Shown here: positions 59,423 to 64,000 of the stretch, in pieces
How positions within the stretch are numbered: the stretch's first letter is position 1
How the letters are laid out: the number at the start of each line of letters is the position of its first letter
Notes under the pieces: generated by a model
Told to the model about the DNA's origin: nothing
What the model saw: the letters and a program-made list of their open reading frames with translations, nothing else
Database searches by the model: none
NCBI RefSeq assembly: GCF_030758955.1
Contig: NZ_CP132360.1
Location: 139,467 to 203,466 of the forward strand
DNA length: 64,000 nt
Source of the DNA: Agrococcus beijingensis
GTDB lineage: Bacteria > Actinomycetota > Actinomycetes > Actinomycetales > Microbacteriaceae
Direction of reading: 5' to 3'
Translations under genes and position numbers: made by a program

Positions 59423-60898
59423 ATGACAGTGACGTCGAACGACACGGCTGCGAAGCCGGCGACGAACCAGCAGGCAGGCCGCCTCAGCGCGAAGACGCTG
59501 ATCGGCTACGGCGCCGGTGACGCCGCCAACAATCTCGCGTTCACGACCGCGACGATGTTCCTGCTCGTCTACTACACCGACGTCGCCGGCATCGGCGCTG
59601 CGGCGGCCGGCACCCTGCTGCTCGTGGTGCGCATCTTCGACGCGTTCGCCGACGTCTTCGCCGGCCGCATCGTCGACCGCACCTACTCGAAGCGGTTCGG
59701 CAAGTTCCGGCCGTTCATCCTGTTCGGGTCGCTGCCGCTGCTGCTGCTGAGCTTCCTCACGTTCAACGTGCCGCAGATCGGCGAGACCGGCATGCTCATC
59801 TACGCGTACCTCACGTACGCGGCGCTGGGCTTGGCCTACAGCCTCGTCAACATCCCCTACGGCTCGCTCGCCGGGGCGATGACGCAGAGCTCCTCCGAGC
59901 GCGCGAGGCTGTCGAGCGCCCGCACCATCGGCGCCGTGATCGTCGGCGCGGTGCTGGGCATCGTGGTCGCTCCGCTCATCACGCCGGAGCGCGACCTGCA
60001 GACGCTCTTCACCTTCATGACGCTCGGGTTCGTGGTGGTCGGCTTCGCGCTCTACATGTTCACGTTCTTCACCGCCAAGGAGACCGTGCGCCGCGACGTG
60101 ACGAAGGTCACGATGCGCCAGAGCTTCGCGATCCTCAAGCACAACCGCCCGCTCGCGATGCTGTGCATCTCATCGTTCTTCTTCCTCACCGGCATGCTCG
60201 CCATGAGCACCGTGCAGCTCTACTACCTGCGCGACGTGCTGCAGGCGATCGAGCTCTACGCCGCCGTGTCGATCGTGCAGATCATCGGCACCTTCGGCAT
60301 CGGGGCGATGATGCCGTGGATCGTGCGCACGCTCGGCAAGCGCAACGCCTACATGCTCGGCGGCGCGGTCGTCGTGCTCGGCGGCGTCACGGCGTTCATG
60401 GCTCCGACGACGCTGCCGTGGCTCGGCTTCGCGGGCCTCGCGATCGCGACCCTCGGCGTCTCGTTCAACGGCATGCTCGTGTGGGCGCTCGAGGCCGACA
60501 CCGTCGAGTACGGCGAGTGGAAGACCGGCGTGCGCGCCGAGGGCATCATCTACGCGCTGTTCTCGTTCACCCGGAAGACCGGCCAGGCCATCGGCGGCGC
60601 GCTCGCGGCCTACGCACTGGCGGTGGGCGGCTACGTCGCGGGCGCCGCCGAGCAGTCGGAGGCGGCAGACCTCGCCATCCGCGCCGCCGTCGGCCTCGTG
60701 CCGGCGATCTTCTCGCTGCTGGCCGTCGGCGTCATGGTGCTCTACCCCCTGACGGATGCCCGCCACCGTGAGATCGTTGCCGAGATCGAGCAGCGCCGCA
60801 CCGAGACCGAGGCTCTCCGCACCATCGACCCCTCGCTCTCGACTGCAGCGTTCGCGACGCGAGCAGACGCATCCACCCCACCCATCAAGGAGTCATGA
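59423..60898 (+). CDS. GPH family (MelB-like) uronide/glycoside symporter
   Basis: A 491-residue carrier with about 12 helices, similar to the protein at 37.3 kb. The GPH marks are [87 protein letters not shown] and [45 protein letters not shown] lies 10 bp before the ATG at 59423; an ATG at 59399 would add eight residues. The stop lies one base before the next gene's ATG, so it is coupled to ManD. Uptake of a glucuronide or uronate is likely from context. Confidence 0.9.
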   Translation: MTVTSNDTAAKPATNQQAGRLSAKTLIGYGAGDAANNLAFTTATMFLLVYYTDVAGIGAAAAGTLLLVVRIFDAFADVFAGRIVDRTYSKRFGKFRPFILFGSLPLLLLSFLTFNVPQIGETGMLIYAYLTYAALGLAYSLVNIPYGSLAGAMTQSSSERARLSSARTIGAVIVGAVLGIVVAPLITPERDLQTLFTFMTLGFVVVGFALYMFTFFTAKETVRRDVTKVTMRQSFAILKHNRPLAMLCISSFFFLTGMLAMSTVQLYYLRDVLQAIELYAAVSIVQIIGTFGIGAMMPWIVRTLGKRNAYMLGGAVVVLGGVTAFMAPTTLPWLGFAGLAIATLGVSFNGMLVWALEADTVEYGEWKTGVRAEGIIYALFSFTRKTGQAIGGALAAYALAVGGYVAGAAEQSEAADLAIRAAVGLVPAIFSLLAVGVMVLYPLTDARHREIVAEIEQRRTETEALRTIDPSLSTAAFATRADASTPPIKES

Positions 60899-60899
60899 C

Positions 60900-62147
60900 A
60901 TGAAGATCGAGAAGGCAGAGGTGCTCGTCTCGAGCCCCGGACGCAACTTCGTCACGCTGCGCATCACCACCGATGACGGCTACACCGGCCTCGGCGACGC
61001 GACCGTCAACGGTCGCGAGCTGGCGGTCGCCTCGTACCTCCAGGACCACGTCGTGCCGCTGCTCATCGGCCTCGACGCGCACCGCATCGAGGACACCTGG
61101 CAGTACCTCTACCGGGGTGCCTACTGGCGCCGGGGACCGATCACGATGGCAGCGATCGCCGCCGTCGACACGGCGCTGTGGGACATCAAGGCCAAGGTCG
61201 CCAAGATGCCGCTCTACCAGCTGCTCGGCGGTCGCTCGCGCGAGGGCCTGCTGGTCTACGGCCACGCCTCCGGCGCCGAGCTGCCCGAGCTGTTCGACTC
61301 GATCCGCGAGCACCAGGAGGAGGGCTACCGCGCCATCCGCGTGCAGACCGGCGTGCCGGGCCTCCCGAGCGTCTACGGCGTCGCCTCGAGCGCCAACGCG
61401 CAGCAGGGCGGCATGGGCGTCACGACCCGCTACGACCACGAGCCCGCCCGCCCGGGCGAGCGCCCCGTCGAGGAGTCGTGGGACACGCGCGCCTACATCC
61501 GCCACATCCCGACCGTCATGGAGGCCGTGCGCAACGAGTTCGGCCCCGAGCTGCCGCTGCTGCACGACGCGCACCACCGCCTCACGCCCATCGAGGCGGC
61601 CAAGGTGGGCAAGCTGCTCGAGCCCTACGACCTCTTCTGGCTCGAGGACGTCACGCCGGCCGAGAACCAGCAGGCGCTGCGCCTCGTGCGCGAGCACACC
61701 ACCACGCCGCTCGCGATCGGCGAGATCTTCAACACGATCTGGGACTACAAGGAGCTGATCGAGGAGCAGCTGATCGACTACGTGCGCAGCCCCATCACGC
61801 ACGCGGGCGGCATCACGGCGCTGCGCCGCATCTTCGACTACGCCTCGGTCTACCAGATCAAGTCGGGCGTCCACGGCCCGACCGACGTCTCGCCGGTCGG
61901 CCTCGCTGCCGCCATCCACCTCGGCATCGCGATCCCGAACTTCGGCATCCAGGAGTACATGAAGCACTCCAAGGCGACGCACGAGGTGTTCCGCACCGAC
62001 TACTCGTTCGAGGATGGGCTCCTCAAGCCGGGCGAGGCCGTCGGCCTGGGCGTCGAGTACGACGACGAGGCCGGCGCCGGCCACGGCTACGCGCCCGCCT
62101 ACCTGCCGGTGGCACGCCTGCTCGACGGGTCGATGCACAACTGGTGA
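60900..62147 (+). CDS. manD: D-mannonate dehydratase ManD family (RspA-like), enolase superfamily
   Basis: A 415-residue enolase-superfamily acid-sugar dehydratase, close to E. coli RspA by eye: [85 protein letters not shown] and [12 protein letters not shown]. The metal acids lie in HDAHH, LED and IGEIFN. It would dehydrate D-mannonate to 2-keto-3-deoxygluconate, replacing UxuA. The loop is HGPTDVSP, with Pro where I recall efficient ManDs have Ala, so activity may be low. AAGGAG at 60887-60892 precedes the ATG. A strong terminator follows. Confidence 0.88.
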   Translation: MKIEKAEVLVSSPGRNFVTLRITTDDGYTGLGDATVNGRELAVASYLQDHVVPLLIGLDAHRIEDTWQYLYRGAYWRRGPITMAAIAAVDTALWDIKAKVAKMPLYQLLGGRSREGLLVYGHASGAELPELFDSIREHQEEGYRAIRVQTGVPGLPSVYGVASSANAQQGGMGVTTRYDHEPARPGERPVEESWDTRAYIRHIPTVMEAVRNEFGPELPLLHDAHHRLTPIEAAKVGKLLEPYDLFWLEDVTPAENQQALRLVREHTTTPLAIGEIFNTIWDYKELIEEQLIDYVRSPITHAGGITALRRIFDYASVYQIKSGVHGPTDVSPVGLAAAIHLGIAIPNFGIQEYMKHSKATHEVFRTDYSFEDGLLKPGEAVGLGVEYDDEAGAGHGYAPAYLPVARLLDGSMHNW

Positions 62148-62171
62148 CATGACTTCCGGGAACGCGACGCC

Positions 62172-62220
62172 CGGACGACGACGCCGCTCCGCCCTCGGGC
62201 GGGGCGGCGTTCGTCGTCCG
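62172..62220. terminator. Strong terminator after manD
   Basis: CGGACGACGA near 62172 pairs with the region ending at 62220, and inner CCGCCC/GGGCGG pairs extend it to a stem of about 22 bp with small internal mismatches. It ends the GPH-manD transcript. Confidence 0.8.
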
Positions 62221-62260
62221 TTCGGCGACACGTGCCCACCGCACGTCCAGCCGCGGCTCC

Positions 62261-62266
62261 TAGCGT
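62261..62266 (+). promoter_or_regulatory. -10 box for leaderless LLM oxidoreductase gene
   Basis: TAGCGT ends 6 bp before the ATG at 62273. Confidence 0.45.
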
Positions 62267-62272
62267 CTCGGC

Positions 62273-63229
62273 ATGCAGATCGGGTACAAGCTCTTCGCCG
62301 AGGACGTCGCGCCGAACGAGCTGATCAGGCGAGCCGTCGAGGCCGAGCGGGTCGGCTTCGACTTCGTCGAGATCAGCGACCACTTCCATCCCTGGCTGCC
62401 GGAGCACCAGCACTCGCCGTTCGCGTGGGCGATCCTGTCGGCGATCGCGGCGAAGACCTTGACGCTGCGGCTCGCCACCGGCGTCACCTGCCCCTCGATC
62501 CGCTACCACCCGGCGATCATCGCGCAGGCGGCGGCGACGCTGCAGATCATCTCCGACGGCCGCTTCACGCTCGGCGTCGGCGCGGGGGAGCGGCTCAGCG
62601 AGCGCATCGTCGGCCAGGGCTGGCCCGAGGTGGGCGACCGTCATCAGCGCCTGCGCGAGGCGATCGAGATCATCCGGCTGCTGTGGTCGGGCGGCACCCA
62701 CTCGTACCGCGGCGAGTTCCTCGAGCTGCACGATGCGCGCGTCTACGACCTGCCGGATGCGCTGCCCGAGATCGTCGTGGCGGCCGGCGGGCCGCAGGCG
62801 GCGGCGCTCGCAGCAGAGCTGGGCGACGGGCTGTTCGCCACCGATCCCGACGCGTCGCTGCTCGAGGCGTGGCGGGCCGTGGGCGGCGACGGTCCGCGCT
62901 ACGGCGAGGTGCCGACCGCCTTCGCGCCCGACGAGCGCGCCGGCGCCGAGGCCGCGCACCGCCGGTTCCGCTTCGGGCCGCTGGGCTGGAAGGTGCTGGC
63001 CGAGCTGCCCGACCCGACCGCGTTCGACCAGGCGACGCAGCACGTTCGCGTCGACGACATGACGGATGCGTTCGCCTGCGGCCCCGACGTCGAGCGGCAC
63101 GTCGAGGTCTTCGACGGCTTCCGCGAAGCCGGCTTCGACCACCTCGCGCTCATGGACGGCGGCCCCGACCCGGATGCCTTCTTCGCGTTCTTCGCCGACC
63201 AGCTCGGACCGCGCCTGCGGCAGGGCTGA
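62273..63229 (+). CDS. LLM class F420-dependent oxidoreductase (G6PDH-like)
   Basis: A 318-residue luciferase-like oxidoreductase of the F420-dependent glucose-6-phosphate dehydrogenase branch. It shows FDFVEISDHFHPWLPEHQHSPFAWAIL, ATGVTCPSIRYHPAIIAQAAATL and FTLGVGAGERLSERIVG, motifs that line the F420 and phosphate pockets in that branch. It may reduce F420 with a sugar phosphate, but many related proteins have other substrates, so the specific donor is not known. It has its own leaderless promoter after the manD terminator. Actinobacterial F420 synthesis is consistent with its presence. Confidence 0.85.
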   Translation: MQIGYKLFAEDVAPNELIRRAVEAERVGFDFVEISDHFHPWLPEHQHSPFAWAILSAIAAKTLTLRLATGVTCPSIRYHPAIIAQAAATLQIISDGRFTLGVGAGERLSERIVGQGWPEVGDRHQRLREAIEIIRLLWSGGTHSYRGEFLELHDARVYDLPDALPEIVVAAGGPQAAALAAELGDGLFATDPDASLLEAWRAVGGDGPRYGEVPTAFAPDERAGAEAAHRRFRFGPLGWKVLAELPDPTAFDQATQHVRVDDMTDAFACGPDVERHVEVFDGFREAGFDHLALMDGGPDPDAFFAFFADQLGPRLRQG

Positions 63230-63279
63230 CCGGCCGTGAGCCTCCCGGACCGCCAGTAGGGTGATTCGGGAGGACAGCA

Positions 63280-64000
63280 ATGCCAGAGCACACCCTGAAG
63301 GTCGCGGCCGCCGTGACCCTCGACGACGCATCCGCCGACCGCATCCGCGAGCTCGAGCCTCGCGTCGAGCTGCTGCGCGACACCTCGCTGACGCGGCCGT
63401 GGCGCTGGCACGGCGACTGGGAGGGCGACCCCGACTGGGAGCGCACGCCAGAGCGGCAGAGCGCCTACGAGGCGATGCTCGACGGGGCGGATGCGCTCTT
63501 CGGCATCCCGGACGTCGACCCGGTGGCGCTGACCCGCGCCGTGCGCGGCAACGCGGGGCTGCGCTGGGTGCACACGACTGCCGCCGGCGGCGGCGGCCAG
63601 GTGCGCGCCGCGCGCCTCAGCGAGGCGGAGCTCGCGCGCGTCGCGGTCACCACGAGCGCCGGCGTGCACGCGTCGACCCTCGCCGAGTGGGCGCTGTTCG
63701 GCGTGCTCGCGGGCGCGAAGGACCTGCGCCGGCTCGAGCGCGACCAGGCGGATCGGCACTGGTCCGACGGCCGCCGCATGATGCGGCACGTGGGCGAGAT
63801 GACCGTGCTCATCGTCGGCACGGGCGGCATCGGCAAGGTCTGCGCCGCGCGGTTCTCGGCGCTCGGCGCGACCGTCTGGGGAACCACCCGCCGCGACGAG
63901 CCGGTCGCGCACGTCGACCGGCTGGTGCCGATCGAGCGGCTCGCCGAGGCCGCCGCGCAGGTCGACGCGATCGTCAACACGCTGCCGGGCACCGAGCTGA
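63280..64000 (+). CDS. D-isomer specific 2-hydroxyacid dehydrogenase (partial, cut by window end)
   Basis: The first 240 residues of an NAD-dependent D-2-hydroxyacid dehydrogenase run off the window. They include the NAD fold in VLIVGTGGIGKVCAARFSALGATVWGTTRR and the preceding TSAGVHASTLAEWALFGVLAG. The catalytic His near the C-terminus is outside. GGGAGGA at 63268-63274 selects the ATG at 63280; a TAGGGT box at 63257-63262 may be its -10. It may reduce or oxidise a hydroxyacid such as glycerate or phosphoglycerate; the specific substrate cannot be told. Confidence 0.85.
   Translation, partial: MPEHTLKVAAAVTLDDASADRIRELEPRVELLRDTSLTRPWRWHGDWEGDPDWERTPERQSAYEAMLDGADALFGIPDVDPVALTRAVRGNAGLRWVHTTAAGGGGQVRAARLSEAELARVAVTTSAGVHASTLAEWALFGVLAGAKDLRRLERDQADRHWSDGRRMMRHVGEMTVLIVGTGGIGKVCAARFSALGATVWGTTRRDEPVAHVDRLVPIERLAEAAAQVDAIVNTLPGTEL

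Overview
The window is high-GC DNA from an actinobacterium, most probably a member of the Microbacteriaceae. The supporting markers are a WhiB-type iron-sulfur regulator, the actinobacterial block manA / whiB / DUF5719 / zincin-like / DUF3499 / phosphomannomutase / rmlB / rmlCD / sahH, many GTG starts, and many genes with a TANNNT -10 box only 6-7 nt before the start codon (leaderless transcripts). I find 54 protein genes (the last cut by the window edge), one tRNA-Gln(UUG), no rRNA, no CRISPR array and no insertion sequence.

Region 1 (1-29.4 kb) builds a cell-surface polysaccharide. It holds RgpF-type, GT2 and GT4 glycosyltransferases, a polyprenyl-phosphate mannosyltransferase-like enzyme, a flippase, a Wzy/O-antigen-ligase-like protein, two acyltransferases (one with an SGNH domain), a DUF2142 membrane protein, a DUF2304 protein, a 924-residue GT2-membrane fusion overlapping a DUF5719 gene, and precursor genes (manA, phosphomannomutase, galU, rmlB and a fused rmlC-rmlD). 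rmlA is not in the window. An acyl-CoA dehydrogenase lies inside the region and sahH closes it.

Region 2 (29.4-40.7 kb) is mostly housekeeping: a MarR regulator, an intergenic 48-bp tandem-repeat array, tRNA-Gln with a long inverted repeat of its own 3' end, glmU, prs, rlmC, an amino-acid permease, an MscS channel, a GPH sugar carrier, a phosphoribosyltransferase and gnd.

Region 3 (40.8-62.2 kb) is a sugar-acid/glycoside catabolic island. It has a TRAP transporter (dctPQM), a GH3 glycosidase, an operon of one TIM-barrel epimerase-like protein and two Gfo/Idh/MocA oxidoreductases followed by a peptide/oligosaccharide-type ABC transporter, a LacI repressor, a second TIM-barrel protein, uxaC, fructuronate reductase, a second GPH carrier and a ManD-type dehydratase. 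I see operators related to TTGGCAACCGGTTGCCAA at five promoter regions in this island, and at several promoters one operator arm doubles as the -35 hexamer. The encoded LacI protein is the obvious candidate regulator. Glucuronate -> fructuronate -> mannonate -> 2-keto-3-deoxygluconate is covered, but KDG kinase and aldolase are not in the window. The oxidoreductase/epimerase set resembles 3-keto-glycoside cleavage systems, which is inference.

Region 4 (62.2-64 kb) has an LLM-class oxidoreductase and the start of a D-2-hydroxyacid dehydrogenase.
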